DNA of 64,000 bases from Pelagibacteraceae bacterium (GTDB lineage: Bacteria > Pseudomonadota > Alphaproteobacteria > HIMB59 > GCA-002718135): contig PBDW01000008.1 of assembly GCA_002717485.1 (NCBI GenBank), positions 1 to 64,000 of the forward strand, in the 5' to 3' direction. Every line of letters begins with the position of its first letter. Position 1 is the first letter of the stretch. Shown here in pieces: positions 18,525 to 27,319 of this stretch. The position numbers were made by a program, and so were the translations under genes. The notes under the pieces were generated by a model that saw only the letters and a program-made list of their open reading frames with translations, had not been told where the DNA came from and did not search any database.

Positions 18525-19331
18525 TTATTTTAATAAATTTAAAAATATCTTTATTAGTTTAACTATATTCTTTTCGCCCTTTTGAGCTTCTCTTAATGTC
18601 TCTTCATGGCTCAATTTGTTCTTACTTAAGCCTGCCGCAAAATTTGTAATCAAAGAAATAGCAACTGTTTTGATTCCACAATGATTTGCAACTATTACTT
18701 CAGGTACTGTAGACATTCCCACCGCATCACCCCCAATTACCCTCAGAGCCTTAATTTCAGCAGGTGTTTCAAAATTTGGCCCAGAATACATCGTGTAAAC
18801 CCCTTTATATAAAGGAATTTTTCCAATCTTACTTGCTTTGTGCATTTTTTGCCTAAGATCCAAATTATAGGCATCTGACATATCGGGGAATCTAGTTCCA
18901 TAATTATCATCATTAGGTCCTATAAGTGGATTGAATCCGCTCCAATTTATGTGATCACTAATAAGCATCAAGCTGCCTGAGGACATTTTTTTGTTTAAAC
19001 TACCTGCAGCGTTGGTAATAACAAGAGTCTGACAACCAATCTCTTTCAAAACTCTTATAGGGTTTGCCAGTTTATTAGGCGTATGCCCTTCATAAATATG
19101 CGATCTTCCATAAAGACAAGCTATTTTTTTTTTATACACGCTACCAAAAACAATTTTACCGGAATGTCCCTTAATGGTTGGTTTTGGAAATTCAGGTAAA
19201 TTTTTATATGAGATTGAAAACTTTATTTCTTTTTTTTCAAAAAAATTTTTTATCCCGCTTCCAAGTATAATACCGAATGGATATTTTTCATTATTCGTTT
19301 TTTTTAAAATTATTTTTGAAGATTTTAACAT
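18525..19331 (-). CDS. punA: Purine-nucleoside phosphorylase (trimeric type)
   Basis: Cleaves inosine, guanosine and deoxy forms with phosphate. The ORF track begins 49 codons too early, inside cdd; the real ATG at 19331 gives 268 residues. GIILGSGIKNF is the phosphate-binding loop, then GHSGKIVFG, GRSHIYEGH, ITNAAGSLN and GGDAVGMSTVPE follow, the order seen in trimeric PNPs rather than in hexameric DeoD. Its ATG shares one base with the cdd stop codon (TAATG), so the two are translationally coupled. Confidence 0.93.
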   Translation of the reverse strand: MLKSSKIILKKTNNEKYPFGIILGSGIKNFFEKKEIKFSISYKNLPEFPKPTIKGHSGKIVFGSVYKKKIACLYGRSHIYEGHTPNKLANPIRVLKEIGCQTLVITNAAGSLNKKMSSGSLMLISDHINWSGFNPLIGPNDDNYGTRFPDMSDAYNLDLRQKMHKASKIGKIPLYKGVYTMYSGPNFETPAEIKALRVIGGDAVGMSTVPEVIVANHCGIKTVAISLITNFAAGLSKNKLSHEETLREAQKGEKNIVKLIKIFLNLLK

Positions 19332-19732
19332 TATAAATTTTCTGGGCCAAATGAGTCTGGCAACAACTCTTCTAAGGTTAATGTTTTTTGATGTCCGTCT
19401 ATATTGCACATATGGATTGGTGTTTGTAGTGATGCAAACTCTCGCAACCTTTGTCGACATCCCCCACACGGAGAACACAATAAACTTCCAGATCCTATTA
19501 TAACCGCTTCTGTTATGCTTGTTTCACCTTGGCTAATCATATTGCCTACAGCACTTGCCTCAGCGCACTGAGTTTGAGGATACGCAGCATTTTCAACATT
19601 GCAACCAACAATTATTTTATTATTTGATGTTAAAATAGCCGCACCAACTTTAAATTTTGAATAGGGAACGTGCGCAAGTTCTCTCACCTGCTTTGCAGCG
19701 TCAAATAATTTTTCAAAATTTAAAGATATCAT
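19331..19732 (-). CDS. cdd: Cytidine deaminase
   Basis: A 133-residue zinc enzyme turning cytidine and deoxycytidine into uridine forms. NVENAAYPQTQCAEASA gives the zinc Cys and catalytic Glu, and PCGGCRQRLREF gives the other two zinc cysteines. It heads the leftward operon cdd-punA-2OG-deoA-OMT-add and lies 34 bases from the divergent cupin gene. Confidence 0.95.
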   Translation of the reverse strand: MISLNFEKLFDAAKQVRELAHVPYSKFKVGAAILTSNNKIIVGCNVENAAYPQTQCAEASAVGNMISQGETSITEAVIIGSGSLLCSPCGGCRQRLREFASLQTPIHMCNIDGHQKTLTLEELLPDSFGPENL

Positions 19733-19766
19733 AGTATTTACCTAAATATATTGTATATTATTGTTT

Positions 19767-20171
19767 ATGACTAATCCAGATGACCTTATTAAAAAGTTAA
19801 AATTATTACCTCACCCTGAAGGAGGTCATTTTGCTGAAAGTTTTAGAGATGAAAGTGATATGGTTAGTCTTATTTATTACCTACTAAAAAAGGGAGAAAC
19901 CTCTCATTGGCATAAACTTACAAAAAATGAGATTCTTCATTTTTATGACGGTGATCCTATGAAAATCTATTTGTCCTTAGATAAAACAGAGATTTCAAAT
20001 GTTTTATTAGGTAAAAACACAGAAAATGGCGAGGTGCATCACTATGTTGTCAAATCAGAAACCTGGTTTGGTATGAGATCAACCGGAGACTGGTCCCTTA
20101 TTGGGTGTACCGTATCCCCTGCATTTAATTACAAAGATTTAGAAATTGCGTCAAAGGATTGGGATATATAA
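19767..20171 (+). CDS. Cupin_5 / DUF985 family protein
   Basis: A 134-residue single-domain cupin, counting from the ATG at 19767 rather than the TTG at 19761. LLPHPEGGHFAESFR, TSHWHKLTKNEILHFYDGDP and GCTVSPAF are the landmarks of the DUF985 family. The His and Glu residues in SHWHKL-NEILHFY could bind a metal. Function unknown. It interrupts the otherwise leftward nucleoside block as a single rightward gene and ends 9 bases from the convergent lysE. Confidence 0.85.
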   Translation: MTNPDDLIKKLKLLPHPEGGHFAESFRDESDMVSLIYYLLKKGETSHWHKLTKNEILHFYDGDPMKIYLSLDKTEISNVLLGKNTENGEVHHYVVKSETWFGMRSTGDWSLIGCTVSPAFNYKDLEIASKDWDI

Positions 20172-20180
20172 AACCAATCG

Positions 20181-20801
20181 TTAGATAAACTTTAAGTCCA
20201 GAATATCTTTTAAAACTAAAAAAGTGAAAGATGTCATAAAAATAATTATAAAATTATTAATTATCTTCCATATTTTTATTGAATTTAAATAATGTGAAAA
20301 GTAATTTGCTAAATATCCGATTAAAAAAAAGAAGCTGAATGATGCAAGCGAAGCTCCTATTCCAAATAAAATTTTATCTCCAAACATAAAATTTTTTGAA
20401 AAATTTCCCATAAAAAAGATAGTGTCAGAATATACATGGGGATTTAAATATGTAAAACTAAGAGTTTTTAAAAAAATCGATAGTTTCGATTCAGCATTCT
20501 TTATATTTGCCAGGCTAATCCTATTTATTTTTTCATTCCATTTTTTCCAAATGAAGTTTATTAAAAATATTATGAGTAATATATTTAGTATTAACTCAAT
20601 TAGTGGTGTAAAATAATTTTGAAAAAAAGAAAATATTAATATACCAATAAAAATTAATATTAAATCAGATAACGAACACACAAAACAAACTAAAAAAGTG
20701 AATTGTCGTTTTAGTCCCTGTTCTATTACAAAAACATTTTGTGCTCCAATAGCAAGTATTAGGCTTAGTCCCGTAAAAAATCCTAGAAAAAAATAATACA
20801 T
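20181..20801 (-). CDS. LysE/ArgO-family amino acid exporter
   Basis: A 206-residue membrane protein with about six hydrophobic segments. The N-terminal AIGAQNVFVIEQGLKRQ and the later TYLNPHVYSDT are typical of LysE and ArgO, which export basic amino acids. It starts 49 bases after the stop of the second nucleoside permease, and an imperfect hairpin with a T-run separates them, so it may be only partly co-transcribed with the transporter. Confidence 0.85.
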   Translation of the reverse strand: MYYFFLGFFTGLSLILAIGAQNVFVIEQGLKRQFTFLVCFVCSLSDLILIFIGILIFSFFQNYFTPLIELILNILLIIFLINFIWKKWNEKINRISLANIKNAESKLSIFLKTLSFTYLNPHVYSDTIFFMGNFSKNFMFGDKILFGIGASLASFSFFFLIGYLANYFSHYLNSIKIWKIINNFIIIFMTSFTFLVLKDILDLKFI

Positions 20802-20841
20802 AAAAAATCAGCGAGAGATTGGTAAATACCCGACCTTTCTC
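20801..20841 (-). terminator. Possible weak intrinsic terminator after the BMP transporter operon
   Basis: On the minus strand GAGA and GGT pair with ACC and TCTC across a two-by-two mismatch, around a nine-base loop, and six T residues follow about seven bases later at the lysE start. The stem is short and imperfect and the spacing to the T-run is long, so termination would be partial at best. Confidence 0.3.
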
Positions 20842-20850
20842 TTAAAACAA

Positions 20851-21822
20851 CTATCCTTCTTTTATATAAGGTTGCCCAATTGCTCTTGGGGCAATTGCCT
20901 TGCCTACAAAACCGGCTAATAGAACTACTGTTAAAACATATGGGATTGCTTGAATAAATTGTACAGGTATTACTCCTATTATCGGCAACTCAACTCCTTG
21001 AAGTCTTATTTGTAAGGCATCTGTAAATCCAAATAACAAACAAGCTAATAAAGCTGTTTTTGGATGCCATTTCCCAAATATTAACGCTGCAAGCGCTAAG
21101 TACCCCCTGCCAGCGGACATTTCTCTGAAAAAATTAGCATTTATTGCAGTAGACAAATATGCTCCAGCGAAAGCAACTAGAACTCCATTTATCATTAGTG
21201 CCTTATAGCGGGTTGCATAAACGCCAATGCCTGCTGTATCTACGGCACTAGGATTTTCTCCAACTGCCCGCAATCTTAAGCCGAAGCTTGTTTTAAACAC
21301 AACCCAATATACTATTGGAACTAGAATGTAGGCTATATATACAAAAATATAGTGCCCGCTTATTATATCGGAATAAATTGTGCCAAGAATAGGGATGGGT
21401 CTCAAGGCATCAGCAAATGGAAGATTAATTTCAAAAAATCTTTGATCATCATTTAAAGTTGGGGTTAAACCCTCTTCACCAAACCAGGCCGCAGCTAAAG
21501 CAGTTGTAAGCCCGATCATTAATATATTTATAGCTACACATGATACCACTTGATCGCCTTTGTGTGTCACTGATGCAAAACCGTGCAATAAAGAAAGGCT
21601 TACGCAACAAACAATTGCTAAAATTAATCCAAACCAAGGAGATCCTAAAAAATAAGCGCCTGTTGCAGCTACAAAAGCTGCGGCTAACATTTTGCCTTCC
21701 AAGCCAAAGTCTATAACACCTGATCTTTCAGCAAAAAGACCTGCCATTGCCGCAAAAATTAATGGAGTTGAAATTCTTAAAGTAGCGCTCAGCAAAGATA
21801 CGATATCGGACATAAACTCCAT
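20851..21822 (-). CDS. Nucleoside ABC transporter permease (second permease)
   Basis: A 323-residue inner-membrane permease of the BPD_transp_2 (RbsC-like) family. It opens with LSATLRISTPLIFAAMAGLFAERSG (seen as STPLIFAAMAG and ERSGV-DFGLEG), and includes LRAVGENPSAVDTAGI, the loop that contacts the ATPase. It matches the NupQ/BmpD-type partner of BMP-family receptors. Its ATG shares one base with the preceding permease stop codon. Confidence 0.9.
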   Translation of the reverse strand: MEFMSDIVSLLSATLRISTPLIFAAMAGLFAERSGVIDFGLEGKMLAAAFVAATGAYFLGSPWFGLILAIVCCVSLSLLHGFASVTHKGDQVVSCVAINILMIGLTTALAAAWFGEEGLTPTLNDDQRFFEINLPFADALRPIPILGTIYSDIISGHYIFVYIAYILVPIVYWVVFKTSFGLRLRAVGENPSAVDTAGIGVYATRYKALMINGVLVAFAGAYLSTAINANFFREMSAGRGYLALAALIFGKWHPKTALLACLLFGFTDALQIRLQGVELPIIGVIPVQFIQAIPYVLTVVLLAGFVGKAIAPRAIGQPYIKEG

Positions 21823-22940
21823 TACACTACTTTCTCCTCGTTAAGTCTTTTAACAAAAAAACTTTCAATTTGTGGTCGAAATAAATTTTCTAGAGCGCCA
21901 CTAAATAAAATGATAACACCTTGAACGGCAACAAACATATATCGGGATATATTTGGCATATCAAATGTTACTTCTGATCCGCCTTGGTACAAGATGCCAA
22001 ATAAAAAGGCTCCTAAAAAAATTCCTATTGGGTGGTTACGCCCCATTAATGCAACAGCAATTCCGGTAAATCCATACCCAGCAGGAAAATTTACAATTAC
22101 CCTATGATGAACACCGAGTATTTCATTTACACCCAGCATGCCGGCTAGAGCCCCGGAAATTAACATAGCAATAATAATATTTCTATTAGGTGAGATGCCA
22201 GCGTATACAGCTGCCCTAGTATTGTGGCCCACAGCTCTCATTTCATAGCCCCATTTTGTCCTCCAAATTAAAAACCAAACTAAAAATGAAACTATAATTG
22301 CAAGAAAAAACGAAATGTTTAGTGGTGAATATCTTATTTTAATTCCAAAAAATTGGGCAATGTCTTTAAACATTGGAAACCATAGCTCTTTAGCTACGGA
22401 AGCTGTTTGAGGCCCCATTTGATTTGTATCACGTATTACATCAACAAGTAAATAAACCATCAATGCCGAAGCAATGAAGTTAAACATAATCGTGGTGATA
22501 ACAACATGGCTTCCTCTATAAGCTTGCAAATATGCTGGAATGAAAGCCCATGCTGCTCCAAACAAAGCTGACCCGGCAATAGCTAATAACCATACTATAG
22601 GAAGAGGTAAAAAACCTAAATGAAAAGCTACCAGAAAAACCCCTAGGCCGCCAAGATAAGCTTGCCCTTCACCACCGATGTTGAAAAGTCTACAGTGAAA
22701 GGCAACGGCAAACGCAAGACCGGTAAAAATGAAATTCGTTGTATAGTAAAGAGTATAAGCAAAGCCCTCTATATAACCAAAGGAACCATAAATAATTAGC
22801 TTCACAGCTTGGATTGGATTTTCCCCAGCTATAAATATAAACAAACCTGAGACAAAAAGAGCTAATATTAAATTTATCAGTGGCACAATTAAGTTAGAAA
22901 CCCACCAAGGAACCTTAGATTTATCAACCAAAGTCGCCAT
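21822..22940 (-). CDS. Nucleoside ABC transporter permease (first permease)
   Basis: A 372-residue permease with about ten hydrophobic segments. FHCRLFNIGGEGQAYLGG and MRAVGHNTRAAVYAGIS are landmark sequences of the NupP/BmpC-type subunit; the latter is the cytoplasmic coupling loop. It forms a heterodimer with the product of the next gene. Its ATG overlaps the ATPase stop by one base, giving strict gene coupling through the operon. Confidence 0.9.
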   Translation of the reverse strand: MATLVDKSKVPWWVSNLIVPLINLILALFVSGLFIFIAGENPIQAVKLIIYGSFGYIEGFAYTLYYTTNFIFTGLAFAVAFHCRLFNIGGEGQAYLGGLGVFLVAFHLGFLPLPIVWLLAIAGSALFGAAWAFIPAYLQAYRGSHVVITTIMFNFIASALMVYLLVDVIRDTNQMGPQTASVAKELWFPMFKDIAQFFGIKIRYSPLNISFFLAIIVSFLVWFLIWRTKWGYEMRAVGHNTRAAVYAGISPNRNIIIAMLISGALAGMLGVNEILGVHHRVIVNFPAGYGFTGIAVALMGRNHPIGIFLGAFLFGILYQGGSEVTFDMPNISRYMFVAVQGVIILFSGALENLFRPQIESFFVKRLNEEKVV

Positions 22941-24460
22941 TAAGAAATTCCTGCCATTAGCAATCCTATTTCACGATCTGTTACATTTTGATTAACTTTT
23001 TCTCCAACAATTTTACCATCAAACATAACTACAATGCGATCAGAAAGAGATAAGACTTCTTCTAGCTCAACAGATACCAAAAGAATAGCCGCACCCTTGT
23101 CTCTCATATCTATTAATCTCTGGTGAATAAATTCAATAGCACCAATATCTACTCCCCTTGTTGGTTGCCCTACCAATAAAACCTTAGGATTTTTATTTAA
23201 TTCACGACTTAAAATTATTTTTTGTTGATTGCCTCCCGAAAAATTAGAAGTGATTAAATTGGGCGCTTGAGGCCTTACATCATAATCGTTCATTACTTTC
23301 TTTGAGTATGACAATATTTCACTTTCCACCAGAACGGATGATTTTGAGAAAGGTTGTTGATGATGATAGCCAAAAATCAAATTTTCATTAGCTTTAAAAT
23401 TAGTAATAAGACCCATTCTCTGACGATCTTCAGGCACGTGGGCAAGTCCTTTTTCCTTTAAATCCTTAGGGTTTAAAAAATTATTTTTATCAGAAATAGT
23501 TTCCTCGAATAACTGAATTTCTCCTGACTCAACCTTTCTTATTCCTGACAAAGCCTCCAATAACTCGGTTTGCCCGTTACCTGTTACGCCAGCTAATCCG
23601 AGTATCTCGCCCTCATTTATTTCAAAATTAACATTTTTTACTCTCAAAACATCTAGATCATCTTTTACTTGTAAATTATTTACACGAAAAACTACGTCAC
23701 CCTTTTTTAACGGACTTTTATTGATTCTTAATAATACACTTCTTCCAACCATCATTTCAGCTAGTTCTTCTTTGTTAGTTAGTTGGGTTTTCTTGTGACC
23801 CGCAATCTCACCTTGTCGCATAACTGTAACGTTACTGGTAAGGTCCATAATTTCATTCAATTTATGAGTAATTAAAACAATAGTTTTACCTTCCTGCTGA
23901 AGAGACCTTAATATTTTGAAAAGTTCATCAACTTCCTGGGGGGTTAAGACTCCTGTTGGTTCATCTAAAATAAGTATTTCGGCGCCTCGATATAATGCTT
24001 TTAGAATTTCAACCCTCTGCCGAAAACCAACTGATAAGTCTGAAATGATTGAATTTAAATCAATGTTCAACTTGTAAGTTTCGCATAAATTTAATAAATT
24101 CTTTTTTGCTTCATCTAATTTTTTTCCAAAAACAATTTCTCCTTCAAAACCGAGAATGATATTTTCTAAAACGGAAAAATTTTCCACCAACATAAAATGT
24201 TGGTGAACCATTCCTATGCCACTTTCAATCGAGTCACGGGGTGATTTTAAATTTACTATATTGCCGTTAATGCTAATGGTCCCAGAATCAGCCTGATAAA
24301 AGCCATAAACTATGCTCATTAATGTAGATTTACCGGCTCCATTTTCACCAATAATTCCGTGAATTGTTCCTTTATTAATTGCTAATGAAACTTCTTTATT
24401 GGCTTGAACGTGCCCAAAAGATTTGTTGATATTTGATAATTCTAAGATAGGTGAGACCAT
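22940..24460 (-). CDS. Nucleoside ABC transporter ATP-binding protein with two nucleotide-binding domains
   Basis: A 506-residue tandem ATPase of the RbsA/NupO type. The first domain has Walker A GENGAGKST, a divergent signature LSVGFRQR and Walker B ILILDEPTGVLTP. The second has a degenerate P-loop GVTGNGQTE and the signature FSGGNQQK, with VLLVGQPTRGVD. This asymmetry is normal for the group. Oddly, no ribosome site is visible: the ATG and the next codons lie inside the 3' arm of a strong hairpin that begins just after the binding-protein gene. Confidence 0.93.
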   Translation of the reverse strand: MVSPILELSNINKSFGHVQANKEVSLAINKGTIHGIIGENGAGKSTLMSIVYGFYQADSGTISINGNIVNLKSPRDSIESGIGMVHQHFMLVENFSVLENIILGFEGEIVFGKKLDEAKKNLLNLCETYKLNIDLNSIISDLSVGFRQRVEILKALYRGAEILILDEPTGVLTPQEVDELFKILRSLQQEGKTIVLITHKLNEIMDLTSNVTVMRQGEIAGHKKTQLTNKEELAEMMVGRSVLLRINKSPLKKGDVVFRVNNLQVKDDLDVLRVKNVNFEINEGEILGLAGVTGNGQTELLEALSGIRKVESGEIQLFEETISDKNNFLNPKDLKEKGLAHVPEDRQRMGLITNFKANENLIFGYHHQQPFSKSSVLVESEILSYSKKVMNDYDVRPQAPNLITSNFSGGNQQKIILSRELNKNPKVLLVGQPTRGVDIGAIEFIHQRLIDMRDKGAAILLVSVELEEVLSLSDRIVVMFDGKIVGEKVNQNVTDREIGLLMAGIS

Positions 24461-24492
24461 AAAATTATATAGTATAATTTCTGGGTCTCACC
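24450..24492 (-). promoter_or_regulatory. Intercistronic hairpin that hides the ATPase start codon
   Basis: In the transcript, GGTGAGACC (9 bases) pairs perfectly with GGTCTCACC; inside it AAATTATA pairs with TATAATTT (8 bases) around a CTA loop, with a small internal loop between the stems. The ATG of the ATPase gene overlaps the 3' arm. The structure lies between the abundant binding-protein gene and the membrane genes, where hairpins often protect the upstream mRNA and reduce translation downstream. No T-run follows, so it is not a standard terminator. Confidence 0.75.
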
Positions 24493-24506
24493 AATAAGAT
24501 TATTTA

Positions 24507-25493
24507 TTATTGTTGTGACCAATCTTCCACAGCAATTGCGCCACTTATTATGCCTGCCTTTGCCTGTTCAACTTGAGCAATCATAGCAGGTGCAATGAGA
24601 CCTTTGTTATTCTCGTCCATCGCATATCCCAATCCACCTTCAGCAAGGCCTAGAATATGAATACCGCTTTCAAAAGTTCCAGCCGCACTTTTTTCAGCCT
24701 GTTCATAAATGGTTAAATCTAAACGTTTAAGCATTGAGGTCAAAACGCTTCCTGGGTGCATCCAGTTTTGATTTGCATCTACTCCTATTGAAAATACTCC
24801 GGCATCTGCAGCAGCCTGAAGAACGCCAATACCAGTTCCTCCTGCAGCCTGATAAACAACATCTGCACCTTTATCAATTTGTGCTTTAGTTAATTCTGCT
24901 CCCTTGGTAGGATTGTTCCAAGCTTCCACGGTGGTCCCAGTCATATTGGCAAAAACTTCAATATTAGGATTTACAAACTGCGCACCTTGTTCGTATCCTC
25001 CTTGGAATTTTCTAATTAAAGGGATGTCCATACCGCCTACAAAACCAATTTTACCCGATGCAGACTTCATTGCCGCAATCATTCCCACTAAAAAAGAACC
25101 TTCGTGTTCCTTGTAGCAAGCTTGGTATATGTTGCTAGCCGGATCTTCTAGCCAACAAACATCAACAGCAACAAATTTAGTGTCTGGGTAATCAGGCGCA
25201 ACTGCCGCAACAGCATCTGCCTGCGCAAAACCCATACCAACTATTAAAGTTGCCCCCCTGTCAGCAACTTTTCTCATTCCTTGCTCAATTTGAGTGTTGT
25301 TTGCTGCTTCAAATTCAATCATTCCAAAACCTAGCTCGTCTTTAACCTTTAAAGCTGTTCTGTAGGCTAGCTCATTAAATGATTTATCAAATTTTCCTCC
25401 GGAGTCATAAATAACGCCAATTTTGTTTGCAAACGAACTTGTAGAAAATACAAGTGCGAAAGAAACTATAATAATATTTAAAAAATTTTTCAT
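24507..25493 (-). CDS. BMP-family nucleoside-binding protein
   Basis: A 328-residue periplasmic receptor with a signal peptide (IIIVSFALVFSTSSFA). KIGVIYDSGGKFDKSFNELA, then IVGMGFAQADAV, and VGGMDIPLIRKFQGGYEQG are the BMP/PnrA family landmarks; members bind purine and other nucleosides. An AGAGGAAA ribosome site precedes the ATG. It heads the operon for two permeases and an ATPase, and lies next to upp. Codon composition is visibly richer in G and C than in many neighbours, as expected for a strongly expressed gene. Confidence 0.92.
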   Translation of the reverse strand: MKNFLNIIIVSFALVFSTSSFANKIGVIYDSGGKFDKSFNELAYRTALKVKDELGFGMIEFEAANNTQIEQGMRKVADRGATLIVGMGFAQADAVAAVAPDYPDTKFVAVDVCWLEDPASNIYQACYKEHEGSFLVGMIAAMKSASGKIGFVGGMDIPLIRKFQGGYEQGAQFVNPNIEVFANMTGTTVEAWNNPTKGAELTKAQIDKGADVVYQAAGGTGIGVLQAAADAGVFSIGVDANQNWMHPGSVLTSMLKRLDLTIYEQAEKSAAGTFESGIHILGLAEGGLGYAMDENNKGLIAPAMIAQVEQAKAGIISGAIAVEDWSQQ

Positions 25494-25528
25494 ATTTATT
25501 TCCTCTGATCAAAGATTAATAATAGGGC

Positions 25529-25557
25529 ATAATCCTAAATATCGATATGTAAGTCAA
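25529..25557 (-). promoter_or_regulatory. Candidate sigma70-type promoter of the BMP transporter operon
   Basis: Reading leftward, TTGACT is followed after 17 bases by GATTAT, about 35 bases before the ATG of the BMP gene. The -35 element matches 5 of 6; the -10 element is weaker. I see no purine-riboswitch-like structure in this 108-base gap. Confidence 0.4.
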
Positions 25558-25601
25558 AAAAATCTTATGGATATATGAAGATATCTGTGGATTAGCTATT
25601 A

Positions 25602-26222
25602 TTATGTGCCTGTATATCTGTCGCCAGCGTCTCCAAGCCCCGGAACAATAAATTTTTTTTCATTTAATTTTTTGTCCACACTTGTAGTAAAAATTCTAAG
25701 ATACTTGTGATTTTTTTTAATTTGCCTTATTCCTTCCGGTGCAGATAAAAGAGAGACTAAAAAAACATCTTTTATCTTGGCGCCGGATTTAAGGACTAAA
25801 CTAACCGCCTCAGATGATGAATTGCCTGTTGCTAACATTGGGTCTAATATTATTACAAACTTATTTTTTAATTTGGGCATTTTATATAAATATTTAAAAG
25901 GTTTATAAGTTTTTTCATCACGATAAAGGCCGATGTGGCCTATTTTTACTTGAGGCAATAATTTCTCAAATCCTTCGGTCAAGCCCAGGCCGGCTCTTAA
26001 TATTGGTACCAAAACAATATTTTTTGTTAATTTTTTTCCTTTTGTTTTTTTTAGCGGGGTTTGAACACTGCAATTAGAAAATGGGACAAATTTTAAAACC
26101 TCTGCTGCAATTAAATAACTAATATCATTCATAGTTTTTTTAAATAAATTATTATTTGTATTTTTATTTCTAAGTATAGTGAGTTTAGAATCTATAAATG
26201 GTGAATTAATTCGTGTTAGCAT
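25602..26222 (-). CDS. upp: Uracil phosphoribosyltransferase
   Basis: A 206-residue enzyme making UMP from uracil and PRPP. VPILRAGLGLTEG, the PRPP loop LDPMLATGNSS and the C-terminal GLGDAGDRYTGT uracil-binding segment are all intact and the length is normal. It lies upstream of the BMP transporter in the same direction, joining base salvage to nucleoside uptake. It is divergent from a lipoprotein gene 37 bases away. Confidence 0.95.
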   Translation of the reverse strand: MLTRINSPFIDSKLTILRNKNTNNNLFKKTMNDISYLIAAEVLKFVPFSNCSVQTPLKKTKGKKLTKNIVLVPILRAGLGLTEGFEKLLPQVKIGHIGLYRDEKTYKPFKYLYKMPKLKNKFVIILDPMLATGNSSSEAVSLVLKSGAKIKDVFLVSLLSAPEGIRQIKKNHKYLRIFTTSVDKKLNEKKFIVPGLGDAGDRYTGT

Positions 26223-26259
26223 TGATTATTACCAAATCTAATCATATAAATACAATATC

Positions 26260-26676
26260 ATGAAATTCATATTTTCTTGTAGTATTATTTCAGTATTTTT
26301 AATAAGCTGTTCATCTGTCGAAGTTGCAAGGCAAACCGGAAAGGCCATTAAATCAATAGAGCAAACATTTCTTGAAAACAAACAAGAAATCAAAAAAGAG
26401 GCAAAAAAAATAGATAAGCAAAAAAAATATTCCTCTATTCAACTCATTGGTAAAAATAAAGATCAAATAATTTCTTTGTTGGGGACTCCTAGTTTTATCA
26501 GAGAAAATGGAGAGGTCTATATGATCCGTTTTGACAAAAAAGATTGCAGGACATATACCTTTTTGAACAAAGAAAAGACCCCGCCTATTGTAGAATACTT
26601 TGAACTAAGAAATATCAACGGAGATCTGCTGACAAGAAAAAACAGAATACAAGATTGCTTGTCAGAAATTTCTTAA
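26260..26676 (+). CDS. Small hypothetical lipoprotein
   Basis: A 138-residue protein with a lipoprotein signal: a hydrophobic stretch ending in the lipobox LISC at residues 14-17. A Lys/Glu-rich helical stretch follows, then LIGKNKDQIISLLGTPSFIRENG, reminiscent of the SmpA/BamE-type fold in which a helix meets a GxP turn. Two later cysteines (KDCRTY, QDCLS) could form a disulfide. I do not recognise a named family; an envelope role is inferred from the lipobox. It is a single gene between upp and nth. Confidence 0.7.
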   Translation: MKFIFSCSIISVFLISCSSVEVARQTGKAIKSIEQTFLENKQEIKKEAKKIDKQKKYSSIQLIGKNKDQIISLLGTPSFIRENGEVYMIRFDKKDCRTYTFLNKEKTPPIVEYFELRNINGDLLTRKNRIQDCLSEIS

Positions 26677-26680
26677 AATA

Positions 26681-27313
26681 TTAGAGATTTTTATTTTTAT
26701 ATTCGCAGAATGATTTTATGTAGCAGTCCTTGCACAAAGGTTTTTGAGACTTACAAATGTACCGGCCGTGAAATATTAATAAATGATGCGCTGACATTTT
26801 CCAATTTTTTGGGACGGTTTTTTCTAATGCAAGTTGAGTTTTATCTGGCGTGTTTTCTTCAACAAGACCAATCCTATTTGACACACGAAAAACATGAGTA
26901 TCTACGGCTATTCTAGGTTCATTTAAAATAACGTTTTGAAAAACACTGGCCGTCTTGTTACCAACGCCAGGGAGATTAATTAATTCTTCAAACCTGCTTG
27001 GCACCTTACTATTATATTGCTCTTTAAGTATTTTTGATAATTTAATTATATTTTTTGCTTTTGAATTAAAAAGTCCTATGGATTTAATATATTGTTTTAA
27101 TTTTTTCTCTCCCAAATTAATAAATTGTTCTGGATTTTTTGCAATTCTAAACAATTTTTTTGTAGCCTTATTAACAGCAACATCTGTCGATTGAGCAGAT
27201 AAAATTACAGAAACTAAAAAAGTAAAATGGTTTGAATATATTAGCTCAGTTTTTGGATATCTGTTCTTAATAGATAAATTTTTAAAGATATAATTTATTT
27301 TATAAGTTTTCAA
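26681..27313 (-). CDS. nth: Endonuclease III
   Basis: A 210-residue base-excision repair glycosylase/AP lyase for oxidised pyrimidines. The helix-hairpin-helix LPGVGNKTASVF carries the catalytic Lys, AVDTHVFRVSNR the catalytic Asp, and the C-terminal Cys-x6-Cys-x2-Cys-x5-Cys (starting CKSQKPLC) binds the [4Fe-4S] cluster. It lies 6 bases downstream of dapB on the same strand. Confidence 0.95.
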   Translation of the reverse strand: MKTYKINYIFKNLSIKNRYPKTELIYSNHFTFLVSVILSAQSTDVAVNKATKKLFRIAKNPEQFINLGEKKLKQYIKSIGLFNSKAKNIIKLSKILKEQYNSKVPSRFEELINLPGVGNKTASVFQNVILNEPRIAVDTHVFRVSNRIGLVEENTPDKTQLALEKTVPKNWKMSAHHLLIFHGRYICKSQKPLCKDCYIKSFCEYKNKNL

Positions 27314-27319
27314 ATTCTA

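Noticed and set aside
18525-19478. 317-codon version of the PNP gene
   Set aside because: The first 49 codons overlap cdd in another frame and have no PNP likeness; the ATG at 19331 gives coupled TAATG.
23435-23440. CACGTG core inside the nucleoside ATPase gene as a third parS
   Set aside because: The flanks are GG and GG rather than TTT and AAA, so the parS arms are missing.
25494-25601. Purine riboswitch upstream of the BMP operon
   Set aside because: I could not find the paired stems and conserved loop bases; only a plausible promoter is visible.
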